DNA from: Lactiplantibacillus plantarum EGD-AQ4
GTDB taxonomy: Bacteria > Bacillota > Bacilli > Lactobacillales > Lactobacillaceae
Assembly: GCF_000463075.2 (NCBI RefSeq)
Contig: NZ_AVAQ01000034.1
Span: 124,001-188,000 of the forward strand
Length of the DNA: 64,000 bases
Direction: 5' to 3'
Shown here: piece after piece, positions 48,836-58,646 of the stretch
Numbering within the stretch: position 1 is the first letter of the stretch
Layout: each line of letters begins with the position of its first letter
The notes under the pieces: model-generated
The model's input: only the letters and a program-made list of their open reading frames with translations
What the model was told of the DNA's origin: nothing
Databases searched by the model: none
Program-made: the position numbers and the translations under genes

Positions 48836-48873
48836 CAAAAACGCGGACCCGCATCTCTGCGAATCCGCGTTTG
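48836..48873 (-). terminator. Terminator of serS
   Basis: Minus-strand stem AACGCGGATTCGCA / TGCGGGTCCGCGTT with loop GAGA, followed by TTTTT, 19 bases after the serS stop. Confidence 0.92.
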
Positions 48874-48892
48874 ACTAAATCGTTAGTCCGAT

Positions 48893-50170
48893 TTAACCTT
48901 GTTTTTCAATTTTAGTCTTACCATGCATGTAAGGAACTAAGACATCTGGAATCGTGACCGTGCCATCTTCATTTTGGTAGTTTTCCAAAATAGCTGCGAC
49001 GGTCCGACCGACTGCTAAGCCACTCCCATTCAACGTGTGGACGAATTGGAGTTTGCCATCATCATCACGATACTGAATGTGTGCGCGCCGTGCTTGGAAA
49101 TCAGTACAGTTTGAACAACTTGAAATTTCACGGTACTTGTCTTGTTCTGGGAACCATACTTCCAAGTCATGCGTCATGGCGGCCGTGAAACTCATATCGC
49201 CAGTTGTTAACGTAATGACGTGGTATGGCAAACCGAGCTTCTTCAATAATGATTCAGCATTATTGGTCAGCTTTTCAAGTTCATCCCATGAATCTTCAGG
49301 CTTCGTAAACTTGACCATTTCAACCTTATTGAATTGGTGTAAACGAATCAAGCCCTTAGTATCGCGTCCGGCACTCCCTGCTTCTTCCCGGAATGCTGGT
49401 GATAACGCCGTGAAATAAACGGGTAGTTTTTCTGCTGGAATGACTTCATCGCGGTAGTAGTTGACCAATGGTACTTCAGCAGTTGGGATCAACGTCAAAT
49501 CTTGTGTGGTAATCCGGAAAGCGTCTTCCTTAAACTTAGGGAATTGGCCGGTACCGTACATTGATTCATCCGTCACCATGTATGGTGGCAAGACTTCGGT
49601 ATAACCTTCTGCTTCATGTTGGTCCAAGAAGAAGTTGTAAACGGCCCGTTCGAGTTTGGCACCATCACCAACATAGTATAAGAACCGGCTCCCTGAGACC
49701 TTGGCGCCCCGTTCGAAATCCAAAATACCTAAATCTTCACCAATGTCCCAGTGGGCTTTTGGTGTAAAGTCAAACTTCCGCGGCGTACCAATCCGGCGTA
49801 ATTCAACCGCGTCTTCTTCCTTCAAACTGACTGGAACGTCTGGATGCGGCATATTTGGTAAATGTGCTGCCATGTCTTGGACTTGTGCGTCGATCGTCCG
49901 ACGTTGTTCATCCAATTCCTTAACTTCAGCACTAACCTTTTGCATTTCAGCAATTTCAGCACTGGCATCTTCTTTATTGCGCTTCTTCTGTGAAATTTCA
50001 CCCGAGACCTTGTTCCGCGTGGACTTGAGTTGTTCACTCTTCGCAATCAATTCGCGGCGTTGTTTGTCCGCAGCTAACAAATCATCAATATCACTGGCAG
50101 CAACGCCCCGATGACCAAGTTGTTCTTTGACAAAATCGGCATTTTGCCGAATCATTTTAACATCTAACAT
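48893..50170 (-). CDS. serS: Seryl-tRNA synthetase
   Basis: SerRS, 425 residues from the ATG at 50170 ([19 protein letters not shown]), behind AAAGGAG. Residues about 25-105 form the long coiled-coil that grips the variable arm of tRNA-Ser. Class II motif 2 is [20 protein letters not shown] and motif 3 [16 protein letters not shown]. Expression is governed by a T-box leader that ends just before the ribosome site. Confidence 0.98.
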   Translation of the reverse strand: MLDVKMIRQNADFVKEQLGHRGVAASDIDDLLAADKQRRELIAKSEQLKSTRNKVSGEISQKKRNKEDASAEIAEMQKVSAEVKELDEQRRTIDAQVQDMAAHLPNMPHPDVPVSLKEEDAVELRRIGTPRKFDFTPKAHWDIGEDLGILDFERGAKVSGSRFLYYVGDGAKLERAVYNFFLDQHEAEGYTEVLPPYMVTDESMYGTGQFPKFKEDAFRITTQDLTLIPTAEVPLVNYYRDEVIPAEKLPVYFTALSPAFREEAGSAGRDTKGLIRLHQFNKVEMVKFTKPEDSWDELEKLTNNAESLLKKLGLPYHVITLTTGDMSFTAAMTHDLEVWFPEQDKYREISSCSNCTDFQARRAHIQYRDDDGKLQFVHTLNGSGLAVGRTVAAILENYQNEDGTVTIPDVLVPYMHGKTKIEKQG

Positions 50171-50203
50171 AACGACGTCTCCTTTGCACAAATTAGTTGT
50201 AAA

Positions 50204-50419
50204 TAAAAACAGTCTCTCCTCCCATATTGGGACGAAGAGACTGCGATTCGCGGTACCACCCAAGTTCAGGATTAATTGTTAATCCCACCCTTAAACGGAT
50301 AACGGCCGTGCCGTGCAGTATTACCTGCCCACATTGTCGCGTCGGAGTTTCGACTGCCGGTTCACACCACCCACCGGTTCTCTGAACGTCTACTTAAAAC
50401 GCGCCGTGTTTACTATTCA
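50204..50419 (-). ncRNA. T-box riboswitch (serine) upstream of serS
   Basis: The minus strand shows the T-box core GGGTGGTACCGCG (complement of 50249-50261), whose TGG pairs with the uncharged tRNA 3' end, followed by a terminator stem CAGTCTCTTCGTCC / GGGAGGAGAGACTG and TTTTT (50204-50243). Upstream, stem I carries the bend AGTA and the segment GAAACTCCGAC with TCC (complement of 50344-50346) as the likely Ser specifier codon. Uncharged tRNA-Ser would favour antitermination and serS expression. Confidence 0.93.
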
Positions 50420-50425
50420 CTGTCT

Positions 50426-50454
50426 ACTATAAATCATTGATGTCCAAAAGGCAA
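50426..50454 (-). promoter_or_regulatory. Promoter of serS
   Basis: Minus strand TTGCCT (50449-50454), 17 bases, TATAGT (50426-50431). It starts directly after the stop codon of the upstream kinase gene. Confidence 0.7.
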
Positions 50455-51090
50455 CTAGCCGAGACTCTTAACCTTTTCATCAATTAAGCGAATAACTTCC
50501 TTGCGGGCACTTGGATCCGCAACGAAATCTAATTGGTCGCCATCGATTTGCATCTTAGGGCTGTGGTCATAGTTCGCGTACCAGTCCGTATACCGTTCAT
50601 TCAACGTTTGATAGTATTGATATAAGTCTGGATCTTGGTCGATCTGTTCATATGAGCGGCCCCGCTTTTGAATTCGCTTAAGCATCGTGTCGAACGAAAT
50701 ATTGATGTGAATTAACAAGTCTGGGCTCTTTTGATGCTCAGCTTCGGGTAATTCTTGCATCATGTTATTCAATAGCGAATCGTAAATGTCAACTTCGGTG
50801 TTGGTCGCCCGTCCCAAATCCCCGTTCAAATGGAACAGTAATGAGTCTTCGAAGATTGAGCGGTCCAAGACGTCCAAGTCATTGGCAAACGCTGATTTGA
50901 TGCTATCTAGCCGTTTATTTAAAAAGTAGATTTGTAATAAGAACGCATACTTCTTAGGGTCCTTATAAAATAACGGCAAAATGGGATTATCATCAACTGA
51001 TTCGTAAAACGCTTTGGAGCCGAAATGTTGGGCTACTAATTGCGTTAAACTCGTCTTGCCGGCACCGATTGTTCCTGACATTACAAGCAT
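50455..51090 (-). CDS. Deoxynucleoside kinase (dAK/dGK family)
   Basis: The 211-residue kinase has a P-loop at residues 6-13 (GTIGAGKT), the DRSIFED catalytic segment near 76-82 and an Arg-rich lid RIQKRGRSYEQ. It phosphorylates deoxynucleosides for the salvage of dNTPs. Lactobacilli often carry paired dAK and dGK subunits encoded in tandem; only one gene is present here, so its exact specificity is open. The serS promoter begins immediately at its stop codon. Confidence 0.9.
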   Translation of the reverse strand: MLVMSGTIGAGKTSLTQLVAQHFGSKAFYESVDDNPILPLFYKDPKKYAFLLQIYFLNKRLDSIKSAFANDLDVLDRSIFEDSLLFHLNGDLGRATNTEVDIYDSLLNNMMQELPEAEHQKSPDLLIHINISFDTMLKRIQKRGRSYEQIDQDPDLYQYYQTLNERYTDWYANYDHSPKMQIDGDQLDFVADPSARKEVIRLIDEKVKSLG

Positions 51091-51242
51091 GGGGCGTCTC
51101 TCCTTTTAGTCACGTCAAAATTTTGATTATCTTTAAAAGCAACACTACATATTGTACGCACCCACGTCCTAAAATGCAATATCTGGTGAGTCAATTCCAT
51201 AAAAAACTTAGTTCGGCTTAATTTGTCTTGGGAGCGTGGTTA

Positions 51243-51762
51243 AATTTTCAAGTTCAAAAGCGGCCAGCTGAGGCCCGCTGGAAACAAAGCGAGTTGGTGT
51301 AAACCTCTCGTGTTGTTCGTCCTACGCCGGCTTCCAGGAATTTCTGACAACGCTGGAACGCGATGGACACAGATTTAAGCCGACAAACCACGTCTTAAAT
51401 ACTGGTCTTCCACTAACCAAGCCAAAAACGCTTGCTAAGTGGAATTTCATCGCTGAGCATTGTCAGAAACACCTTCCAGCCGGGAATAGTATTCGAAAGG
51501 CAGACATTTGCGTACTCAACTTTTAATTCAATGGTCGTTGATTCTTGGCAAACAGCCATCCTAACACCAACTGTAAGACTAGTTTCAGATAGTCTTTCAG
51601 TTATCCAACTCGGGTTTTAACGCCACTAAATTATCAGTAATATTTAACATTGTCAAAGTTTGGCTGAAGGTCCTGTCACTAAATATCAGCTACTAATTGC
51701 ACCAAGATAAGTAGCCGTTCAGCCACCATGCGATTGGCTTCCCGGCTGTAGCGACGGACAAG
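51243..51762 (-). repeat. Large inverted-repeat element, decayed copy B (inverted)
   Basis: Reads on the minus strand in the same order as the right half of copies A and C. Module 2 is well kept: CTGACAA at 51343 and ATTGTCAG at 51459 bracket the arms ACGTCTTAAATAC and CTTGCTAAGTGG. Beyond it the middle is shortened, and module 1 survives only as an end fragment (GGCTTCCCGG ... GAAGGTCC complement). The outer end differs from the other copies. It sits in the 875-base gap between the kinase and carboxypeptidase genes. Confidence 0.8.
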
Positions 51763-51837
51763 CACTAAGCTAACTAACTGTCACGTTTTAATTTCATGCT
51801 AGCTGATCACCGAAGTAATTTCTAATTTCATCCCACT

Positions 51838-51867
51838 AAAAAAGGCATCCCCAGATTGGAGACACCC
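51838..51867 (-). terminator. Terminator after the M15 carboxypeptidase gene
   Basis: Minus strand GGTGTCTCCA-ATC-TGGGGATGCC (with G-U pairs) followed by TTTTTT, about 100 bases after the gene. Confidence 0.7.
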
Positions 51868-51965
51868 GTGAAAAATTGATGATCTAAAACATCCGACTTA
51901 GGTTCAGTGAAAACCAAAGTGTGTTTACGGATGCAAGCCACCAAGTCACGTTCCTAAGCGAAGTA

Positions 51966-52739
51966 TTACTTAGCCGCCTTTTCACGTGCCTTAAGCAAGC
52001 TGACGTATTGTTCCAAAGTCAGGTTGTGTTTGGTCATGAATTGGGCACTCTTCTTGCCGACGTAACGGAAATGCCATGATTCATAATCAATCCCGGTTGA
52101 CTTGGTCCCGCTCTTCGTAAAGCGTAGGACGAAACCGTAGTCTGGCGCGTGCTTGATCAACCATTGTTGCCCCTTGTTCTTGTCTGATGACGAAAGCAAC
52201 TGGTTGCCATGTGTGTTATACCAGTGCGTGTTCATGATATCAGCGGCTAAGCCAGTCTCATGTTCACTACCACGTGGTACCGCCACGTATTCCTTCGTCA
52301 GCTTCAAGGCTTCTTTGGCCGACTTACCTTCGTTCTCATAGGTTTGAATCGATTGACTCCATACCTCTTTTTGATAGGCAACGGACCGATAGCCAGAAAC
52401 GATGGTTGCCGGGTATCCGGCCCTCTTAGCGCCGGCCATGAAGGCTTCCAGTGGCTTGACGATCGACGTGCGGACATCGATCCCATTGACACTCGATTTA
52501 CTGAAACTCATTTCTGAGCGCTTGTTCCACTTGTTGACGACCACCAAATCAGCATCCGTCGACTTGACGCCCTTCGGCAATTCACTGATCAATCGTTGCC
52601 GCTTGGTCTGTGTCTTGGTCGTTTTAGCCGAACTACTTGATGATTTTGACGCACTCGACTGGCTGTTAGCGCCGCAGCCACTCAAGACGCCGACTAATGT
52701 TACTAATGCTAAACCTCTTACTAAATTACGCTTCCACAT
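51966..52739 (-). CDS. M15-family D-Ala-D-Ala carboxypeptidase, lipoprotein (VanY-like)
   Basis: The 257-residue exported lipoprotein has the lipobox GVLSGC (Cys22), then a Ser/Lys/Thr-rich spacer, then an M15B peptidase domain. Zinc ligands and catalytic residues fit the family: SGYRS, SEHETGLAADI (His and Asp) and YESWHFRYV (Glu and His). It would trim the terminal D-Ala of peptidoglycan stem peptides. L. plantarum-type peptidoglycan ends in D-Lac, so the natural substrate may be a D-Ala-D-Lac ester or a processed stem; this is inference. Monocistronic. It is not linked to van genes, so nothing suggests a resistance role. Confidence 0.9.
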   Translation of the reverse strand: MWKRNLVRGLALVTLVGVLSGCGANSQSSASKSSSSSAKTTKTQTKRQRLISELPKGVKSTDADLVVVNKWNKRSEMSFSKSSVNGIDVRTSIVKPLEAFMAGAKRAGYPATIVSGYRSVAYQKEVWSQSIQTYENEGKSAKEALKLTKEYVAVPRGSEHETGLAADIMNTHWYNTHGNQLLSSSDKNKGQQWLIKHAPDYGFVLRFTKSGTKSTGIDYESWHFRYVGKKSAQFMTKHNLTLEQYVSLLKAREKAAK

Positions 52740-52907
52740 TTCTCTCGCTGCCTTTCTCTGTCCTAGCTTAGCATAGGGTACTGATCTAAAACTTGTTTTC
52801 CAGTCGATATTTGATAATTTTTAATGATTTTTTCATTTAAAACATTCGTTAGGACTCACACCATCATATCTAAACCGGTTGATTGCTAGCTAACTCCCCG
52901 TTCGACA

Positions 52908-52946
52908 AAAAATGCGCCTAACTCCAACTGCGAGTTAAGCACATTC
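52908..52946 (-). terminator. Terminator of lysP
   Basis: Minus-strand stem AATGTGCTTAACTC / GAGTTAGGCGCATT with a 7-base loop, then TTTTTT, 11 bases after the lysP stop. Confidence 0.88.
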
Positions 52947-52956
52947 TTAATACGAG

Positions 52957-54408
52957 CTAATCTTTACCATGATGATGGCGAGTTAAGTCAACCTTATCCA
53001 ACGGAATCATCTTCGTATGATGACGAATCTTGTAGTAGACATATAACACAATAAATAATGGGATACTCATATAAGTGACCCCGATGGCTTGCCAATCCCA
53101 CGTTGCGAAGGAATGCAAGTCTTGGCCAATAATGACGACCAAACACAGGATAAATGCGAACCACGGACCAAATGGGAACCACTTCGCATGGTAGCGCAAC
53201 TCACTGAGTTGATGTCCCTGTTTGACAAACGCCCGCCGGAACCGCAAATGCGAGATGGCGATGCCTAGCCAGGCAATGAAGCCGGTCAACCCACTGGCAG
53301 ATACCAAGAAGATGTAGATTCGTTGACCGAACAAGCTCGACAAGAACGTCAACAGGCCAATAACCGTGGTGCCTAATAAGGCCATGATGGGAATCCCACG
53401 TCGGTTGACCCGCCCAAACGTCTTCGGTGCGTAGCCTTGCAATGACAAGGAGTACAGCATCCGTGTCGACGCATACATCCCTGAATTAGCCGCCGACAAG
53501 ACGGAGGTCAAAATGACCGCGTTCATCACGCTGGCCGCCGCTGCCAACCCGGCCCGTTTGAAGACCAAGGTAAATGGACTGATGGCAATGTCACTGGCTG
53601 ATGAACCCAGCAAATCCTTAGACGTATAAGGAATAATGGCCGCAATCACAAAGATGGCCAAAATGTAGAACAATAAAATTCGCCAGAAAACTTGTTTGAT
53701 GGCCTTTGGAATACTCTTCTCCGGCGTTGCAGATTCGCCCGCAGTAATCCCAATCAATTCGGTCCCCTGGAATGAAAAACCAGCGACAACGAATACGCTG
53801 AGGATCGTTGGAATCCCGCCAACAAATGGGGCCTTTTTATACGAGAAGTTGCTGAGGCCCGTCGCGTGACCACCCATGATGCCGACAATCGTCAACACCC
53901 CGATGACCAAGAAGATGAGGACCGTCACAACTTTGATCAGTGACAGCCAGTATTCCGTCTCGCCAAACGACCGTACCGACAAGGCATTGATCGTAAAAAT
54001 CAAGACTAAGGCAATCAGACTAAAGACCCAGCCAGGAACGGTCGGCAACCAGAATTGCATGACGATTGCCGCCGTACTAATATCGACCGCCAGCGTAATC
54101 GCCCAGTTGAACCAATAGTTCCAGCCCATCGCAAAGCCTAACGCTGGGTCGACAAACTTAGTCGCGTACGTTGAGAATGACCCGGAGACCGGCAAGTACG
54201 TCGCCATCTCACCCAGACTCGTCATTAAAAAGTAAACCATGATACCGATGCCGACGTACGCCAGTAGCGCGCCGCCTGGTCCGGCCGTTGAAATCGCAGA
54301 ACCGGACGCCACGAACAGGCCGGTTCCGATACTGCCACCTAGTGCAATCATGGATAAGTGCCGGGTCTTTAGGGACCGGTGCACATCCTGATGTTGTTCT
54401 TCTGCCAT
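52957..54408 (-). CDS. lysP: Lysine-specific permease
   Basis: The 483-residue APC-family permease starts at the ATG at 54408, seven bases after GGAGG. About 12 membrane helices. It is closely similar to E. coli LysP from end to end: LKTRHLSMIALGGSIGTGLF, the helix-1 substrate motif GGSIGTG, GFSFQGTELIGITAGE and AANSGMYASTRMLYSL. It imports lysine with protons. The lysine riboswitch upstream independently supports this specificity: the gene should be switched off when lysine is plentiful. Confidence 0.95.
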   Translation of the reverse strand: MAEEQHQDVHRSLKTRHLSMIALGGSIGTGLFVASGSAISTAGPGGALLAYVGIGIMVYFLMTSLGEMATYLPVSGSFSTYATKFVDPALGFAMGWNYWFNWAITLAVDISTAAIVMQFWLPTVPGWVFSLIALVLIFTINALSVRSFGETEYWLSLIKVVTVLIFLVIGVLTIVGIMGGHATGLSNFSYKKAPFVGGIPTILSVFVVAGFSFQGTELIGITAGESATPEKSIPKAIKQVFWRILLFYILAIFVIAAIIPYTSKDLLGSSASDIAISPFTLVFKRAGLAAAASVMNAVILTSVLSAANSGMYASTRMLYSLSLQGYAPKTFGRVNRRGIPIMALLGTTVIGLLTFLSSLFGQRIYIFLVSASGLTGFIAWLGIAISHLRFRRAFVKQGHQLSELRYHAKWFPFGPWFAFILCLVVIIGQDLHSFATWDWQAIGVTYMSIPLFIVLYVYYKIRHHTKMIPLDKVDLTRHHHGKD

Positions 54409-54477
54409 TGCAGAACCTCCAAAAATCGATTTATATCTAAAAGTGTTCACACCGATTCAGGTTTAGCACAACCAAAA

Positions 54478-54730
54478 TAAAAAGCCTTCTTGCAACGCGA
54501 AAACGTGCGCAAAAAGACTTTAATCAGATTGATTGACATAATTGCTGATTTCATCGTCGATAGCGCCCCGCAACTATTCTAGCTGCGACAGTCCTTGATT
54601 TATTCAACCAAGGCCCAACGGATGAATCGGTCATAGATCCATCTATTTCGGCGGTTGCCCCGTTCGCTGACCTTCACTAGTGATGACCCACTTCTAGTCA
54701 GTTACTATTGTTAACCGCGTCCTCTTCTTT
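54478..54730 (-). ncRNA. Lysine riboswitch (L box) upstream of lysP
   Basis: The minus strand carries the L-box landmarks in order: AAGAGGACGCGG, AATAGTAAC, AACGGGGCAACCGCCGAAA, TGGATCTATGA, GTTGAATAAATCAAGGACTG, and GGGGCGCTATCG. A terminator with arms AAAGTCTTTTTGC and GCAAGAAGGCTTT plus a T tract (54478-54521) follows, about 70 bases before the lysP start. Bound lysine should favour the terminator. Confidence 0.92.
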
Positions 54731-54744
54731 CGATATACTCAACC

Positions 54745-54773
54745 ATTATATCCGACCAGTCCTCGTTTGACAA
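54745..54773 (-). promoter_or_regulatory. Promoter of lysP
   Basis: Minus strand TTGTCA (54768-54773), 17 bases, consensus TATAAT (54745-54750), positioned just upstream of the riboswitch. Confidence 0.85.
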
Positions 54774-54792
54774 CCGGTCTTAATCGTTAATT

Positions 54793-56475
54793 TTAATAAA
54801 ATTGATCTGGCAACATCGTTTGACCTAAAGCCTTGTTGTCAGAGTAGTCGATTGGAATGTCCACAACGACTGGACCATCCGTAGCAAAGGCCTGATCAAG
54901 CACCTTTTCTAGGTCAGCTGGTTGGTTGACCCGCAAACCGGTGGCACCAAAACTTTCAGCATACTTGACAAAGTCGACTGGACCAAAGTGTACGGCGGCA
55001 TCTTCACCGTACTTCATCTCTTCTTGGAACTTCACCATATCGTAGGTCCCATCGTTCCAAATCAAGTGGACGATGTTTTGCTTCAAGCGCACGGCCGTCT
55101 CGAGTTCCTGAGCGGAGAATAAGAACCCACCATCACCTGAGACCGAAACGATTTGCGTGTTTGGTCGAACTAATGCGGCAGCAATCGCCCATGGCAACGC
55201 GACACCCAAAGTCTGCATCCCGTTACTGAACAGTAAGTGGCGTGGTTCATAACTCCGGAAATGCCGTGCCATCCAGATGTAGTGACTCCCGACATCGACG
55301 GTGACCGTCATGTCATCACTGACCCGTTGTTGTAAAGCTGCAATGACCGATAGCGGATGATTTAACTTGGACTGTTTGTCAATGTTCGGCACAAAGTCCC
55401 GCGTTTGCAGGCGTTCTTGTAATTCGCTCAGATATGATTGGGCATCATCACTGATGTTATACCCCTTCATGTATGGTAACAAGAAGTCCAAGGTTTGCGC
55501 GATGTCCCCAATCAATTCCGTCTCTGGTTGGAAGTTATGGTCAAGTTCTGCACGCATGGCATCAATCACCACGATGCGGGCCTTACCTTCTGCATTCCAG
55601 TTACGTGGTTCGTATTCGATTGGATCGTAACCCACCGCAATGACCAAGTCAGACTTCTTTAACAACATGTCCCCTGGTTGGTTCCGGAATAACCCGACCC
55701 GACCAAAGAAATGGTTGGCTTCCAAATCACGCGAAATCACACCGGCTGCTTGGAACGTTTCAACAACTGGTAAGTTGGCCGCCGTCACGAGGTTGCGAAT
55801 CGCCTTAGTGACTTCTGGTGAGGAAGCACGCATCCCCACTAATAAGACGGGTAACTTAGCTGCCTTGATCTTTTGCGCTAATAACGTGGCTTCCACTGGA
55901 CTAGCTGGTCCTAATTTTGGTGCTTGGATCGGTGTGATCACTGGTGTGCGAACGATTGAGTCCGTCACGTCTTGTGGCACACTGACGAAGCTAGCACCCT
56001 GCTTAGCCGCCGTGGCTTCCTGATAGGCATTCGCTAACACTTCAGAAATATTTTCAGGTTCTTGGACTTCAGCACTGTACTTCGTAATTGGTTTGAACAA
56101 CGCCGCGTTATTCATACTTTGGTGGGTCAAACGTAACAAGTCGGCCCGTTGAACTTGCCCAGAAATCGCGAGCACTGGGTCCCCTTCAGCAGTGGCGGTC
56201 ACTAAACCCGTCGCTAAATTACTAGCACCGGGACCAGAAGTCGTCATAACAACTCCCGGTTTACCGGTGATCCGGCCAATCCCAGCCGCAATAAAAGCCG
56301 CGTTTTGTTCGTGGCGCGTCACGATCAGTCGCGGACTCTTAGGGTTAACGGGATGTTCTAAGCGTTCAAACACCCGGTCGATCTTGGCACCGGGAATCCC
56401 AAATACATACTTAACATCGTGGTTTACAAGGCTATCGACGATTGCGTCGGCCCCATAGTACTTTTTATCAGCCAT
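54793..56475 (-). CDS. alsS: Catabolic acetolactate synthase
   Basis: The 560-residue thiamine-diphosphate enzyme condenses two pyruvates to 2-acetolactate, the first step to acetoin and 2,3-butanediol. Glu56 in RHEQNAAF activates the cofactor; the TPP motif runs from [15 protein letters not shown] to [11 protein letters not shown]. Sequence and the WNDGTYDM loop mark the FAD-independent catabolic AlsS type, not the anabolic IlvB. No ilvN-like small subunit and no alsD are adjacent. It uses pyruvate to remove acid and can spare NAD+ balance. Confidence 0.95.
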   Translation of the reverse strand: MADKKYYGADAIVDSLVNHDVKYVFGIPGAKIDRVFERLEHPVNPKSPRLIVTRHEQNAAFIAAGIGRITGKPGVVMTTSGPGASNLATGLVTATAEGDPVLAISGQVQRADLLRLTHQSMNNAALFKPITKYSAEVQEPENISEVLANAYQEATAAKQGASFVSVPQDVTDSIVRTPVITPIQAPKLGPASPVEATLLAQKIKAAKLPVLLVGMRASSPEVTKAIRNLVTAANLPVVETFQAAGVISRDLEANHFFGRVGLFRNQPGDMLLKKSDLVIAVGYDPIEYEPRNWNAEGKARIVVIDAMRAELDHNFQPETELIGDIAQTLDFLLPYMKGYNISDDAQSYLSELQERLQTRDFVPNIDKQSKLNHPLSVIAALQQRVSDDMTVTVDVGSHYIWMARHFRSYEPRHLLFSNGMQTLGVALPWAIAAALVRPNTQIVSVSGDGGFLFSAQELETAVRLKQNIVHLIWNDGTYDMVKFQEEMKYGEDAAVHFGPVDFVKYAESFGATGLRVNQPADLEKVLDQAFATDGPVVVDIPIDYSDNKALGQTMLPDQFY

Positions 56476-56490
56476 GTTGATCTCCTCTAT

Positions 56491-56558
56491 CTTGTGAAAT
56501 TCATTGTTAGAATACCATAATTAATGCCTTAATAACAGCAATTTCCGCCTTGTGAAAT
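56491..56558 (-). promoter_or_regulatory. alsS promoter region with Rex-like half sites
   Basis: An extended -10 (TGG TATTCT, -10 at 56509-56514) lies about 30 bases before alsS. Two direct copies of ATTTCACAAG (complement of 56491-56500 and 56549-56558) flank it, 58 bases apart. TTGTGAA is the half site of the redox repressor Rex, but no complete Rex palindrome is present. Confidence 0.45.
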
Positions 56559-56660
56559 AAAGTATATCTGATTGAAAATCAAATCCAAATACTAAAAGCG
56601 CGTCAACATTGATTTACCGAGGGAAACCGCTCTCAAAATTTCTTAAGTTTGTAGGATGGC

Positions 56661-57185
56661 TCACTTGTTCGTTCGCATCCGCGCCAACAATCCGTTTAAT
56701 TGCGCCATTTTGTCATCAGAATAGTTGGTCCAATCTAGGACCGGAATCTGCTGGACGGCTAACAATTCCTTGATAAGCGTGGCGAGTTTTTGCTGGGCCA
56801 AAAAGTTCAGCCACAGCTGGTCAGCCTGCGAAAAGATCCGATTAACGACCTTGGTCCCTTCATGGGCAACGGGTTCCACGTCCTTGAAGACTTGGTCAAA
56901 ATAGCCATAGTTCGGAAAGGTCTGCAACGTTCCTTCAATGGCCGCGACCACGTCAGTAATTGAAATATCTTCAGCCGGTCGCGCCAAGTGGACGCCCCCG
57001 TTATTGCCACTAGTGGAGGTCACCAGTCCAGCCACGACCAATTTACGAATGATTTTGCGGATATACGACGCGGAACCACCAATCCGTTCGTGGAGCACAT
57101 CCGCCGTTAACGGAATTTCCGGCTGCTGTGTCGCTAGTAGTACGAGCACACAAGCCGCCTGTTCAAATGATTTTGCGAGTTGCAT
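56661..57185 (-). CDS. Rrf2 family transcriptional regulator
   Basis: The 174-residue Rrf2 protein has an N-terminal winged helix with the signature GGSASYIRKIIRKLVVAGLV (about residues 31-50) and the wing GNNGGVHLARP. The cysteines that bind Fe-S clusters in IscR/NsrR are absent: the only Cys is Cys12. It may therefore sense something other than an Fe-S cluster. It follows the GNAT gene by 11 bases and lies upstream of alsS on the same strand; alsS control by it is possible but unproven. Confidence 0.88.
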   Translation of the reverse strand: MQLAKSFEQAACVLVLLATQQPEIPLTADVLHERIGGSASYIRKIIRKLVVAGLVTSTSGNNGGVHLARPAEDISITDVVAAIEGTLQTFPNYGYFDQVFKDVEPVAHEGTKVVNRIFSQADQLWLNFLAQQKLATLIKELLAVQQIPVLDWTNYSDDKMAQLNGLLARMRTNK

Positions 57186-57196
57186 CTACCCATCTC

Positions 57197-57742
57197 CTAA
57201 ACGTTTAATGCGACACAGTCATAAAATAATTCAGTCTGTCCGGGGCCAAATGGCGCGTACTCCGGATGCCGGACCGAATCATATTGGCGAAAGTTCGCAT
57301 GCAACAGAATTTGTTTGGATGCCAGATTGTTGGCTAAACAACTGGCTGTAATCCGTCGCAACTGTAGCGTTTCAAAGCCATATTTCAAAATGCGTGCCAC
57401 CGCAGCGGTCATGATGCCCCGCTGCCAATACTGTGCGTTTAGCATGTAGCCTAGATCCATTTCCTTAGCGGCCGGCTCACCGGTATTGGTCATCCGTTCG
57501 TACAGACCAACACTACCAATCACGTGCTTGCTTGCATCTAGTTCAATCGCAAAGATCTGTGAGAGCTTTGCTTGTTGCTTTAACAAAAATTCGGCCTCCG
57601 TTAGACTGTGTGCCGGTGTAAAGCCCGCCGACGCCGCAATCCGTGGGTCACGAACTAACTCATAGTAATCCGCGGTATCCGCTAACGTAAATGGTCGTAG
57701 CGTGAGTGCTTCGCCTCGTGCCGTAACCGTAACCATGCCCAT
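57197..57742 (-). CDS. GNAT family N-acetyltransferase (RimJ/RimL type)
   Basis: A 181-residue acetyltransferase. Acetyl-CoA fold motifs are seen: LGYMLNAQYWQRGIMTAAV (motif A region) and ITASCLANNLASKQILLHA, typical of RimJ/RimL-like enzymes that acetylate protein N-termini or small molecules. The start has AGGTGG seven bases upstream. It forms a likely two-gene unit with the Rrf2 regulator. Substrate unknown. Confidence 0.88.
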   Translation of the reverse strand: MGMVTVTARGEALTLRPFTLADTADYYELVRDPRIAASAGFTPAHSLTEAEFLLKQQAKLSQIFAIELDASKHVIGSVGLYERMTNTGEPAAKEMDLGYMLNAQYWQRGIMTAAVARILKYGFETLQLRRITASCLANNLASKQILLHANFRQYDSVRHPEYAPFGPGQTELFYDCVALNV

Positions 57743-57804
57743 ATCTGTTCCACCTGACTTGCGTTATAATAGTTATGTTAACCATATCAAATTGAGGTGA
57801 TTGC

Positions 57805-58599
57805 ATGCAAGTTATAACACAAAAATTAACACCAAGCGCGCAATTGACCGGTTTTTTGCATCAACCGGATGCTAACGCGCACCAAACGACCCTACCGGCA
57901 GTCATTATTGTTCCAGGTGGGTCTTACACGCACATTCCAACAGCCCAAGCTGAAAGTCTCGCGATGGCGTTTGCGGGTCACGGCTATCAAGCTTTCTACC
58001 TAGAATATACGTTACTTGGTGACCAACAACCTTTAGAATTAGCCCCCGTTCTCGACTTAGGACGTGCGGTGGCCTTACTACGCAGCCACGCCGAAGAATG
58101 GCAGATCGACCCTGACCAAATCACACCAGCCGGGTTTAGTGTCGGTGGCCACATTGTCGCACTCTACAATGATTATTGGCGGACTGAGGTGGCGACGACT
58201 CTCGATGCTGAACCAGCCACGCTGAAACCCAAGTCCGTGATCTTAGGCTATCCCGTAATTAGCCCCAAGCTCGGATTTCCTAAGGATGACGCCACGCTTG
58301 CGACTTGGACGGCCACTCCAGACGTGCTAGCAGCAGACCAACACGTTACGGCCGACAATCAGCCGACCTTCATTTGGGTGACAGCCGACGATCCAATCGT
58401 GCCTGCCGCCAATTCATTGGCTTACACGACGGCCTTAGCGACTGCCAAAATTCCATACGAACTACACGTCTTCAAGCACGGTCCCCACGGTTTGGCACTC
58501 GCAAATTCCCAAACTGCTTGGAAGCCAGATGCGGATCAGCCGCACGTGGCTCACTGGTTGACGTTAGCTCTCGAGTGGTTGGCGGATAATCGTCGTTAG
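57805..58599 (+). CDS. Alpha/beta hydrolase (esterase/acetylxylan-esterase-like)
   Basis: The 264-residue alpha/beta hydrolase has nucleophile elbow GFSVGG with Ser112, an oxyanion strand VPGGSY (36-41), acid Asp195/196 in TADDPIVP and His228 in HGPHGL. No signal peptide, so it is cytosolic. It resembles BD-FAE/AXE-type carboxylesterases acting on acetylated or feruloylated sugars; the substrate is not determined. Divergent from the GNAT gene. It ends at a shared convergent terminator. Confidence 0.88.
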   Translation: MQVITQKLTPSAQLTGFLHQPDANAHQTTLPAVIIVPGGSYTHIPTAQAESLAMAFAGHGYQAFYLEYTLLGDQQPLELAPVLDLGRAVALLRSHAEEWQIDPDQITPAGFSVGGHIVALYNDYWRTEVATTLDAEPATLKPKSVILGYPVISPKLGFPKDDATLATWTATPDVLAADQHVTADNQPTFIWVTADDPIVPAANSLAYTTALATAKIPYELHVFKHGPHGLALANSQTAWKPDADQPHVAHWLTLALEWLADNRR

Positions 58600-58646
58600 T
58601 CACACGGCCAGTTGTGCCTCATTTTAACGACAATTCAAAAATAAAA

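Noticed and set aside
51966-52739. VanY-like peptidase read as a vancomycin-resistance gene
   Set aside because: No van regulators or ligases are nearby; M15 carboxypeptidases are ordinary cell-wall enzymes.
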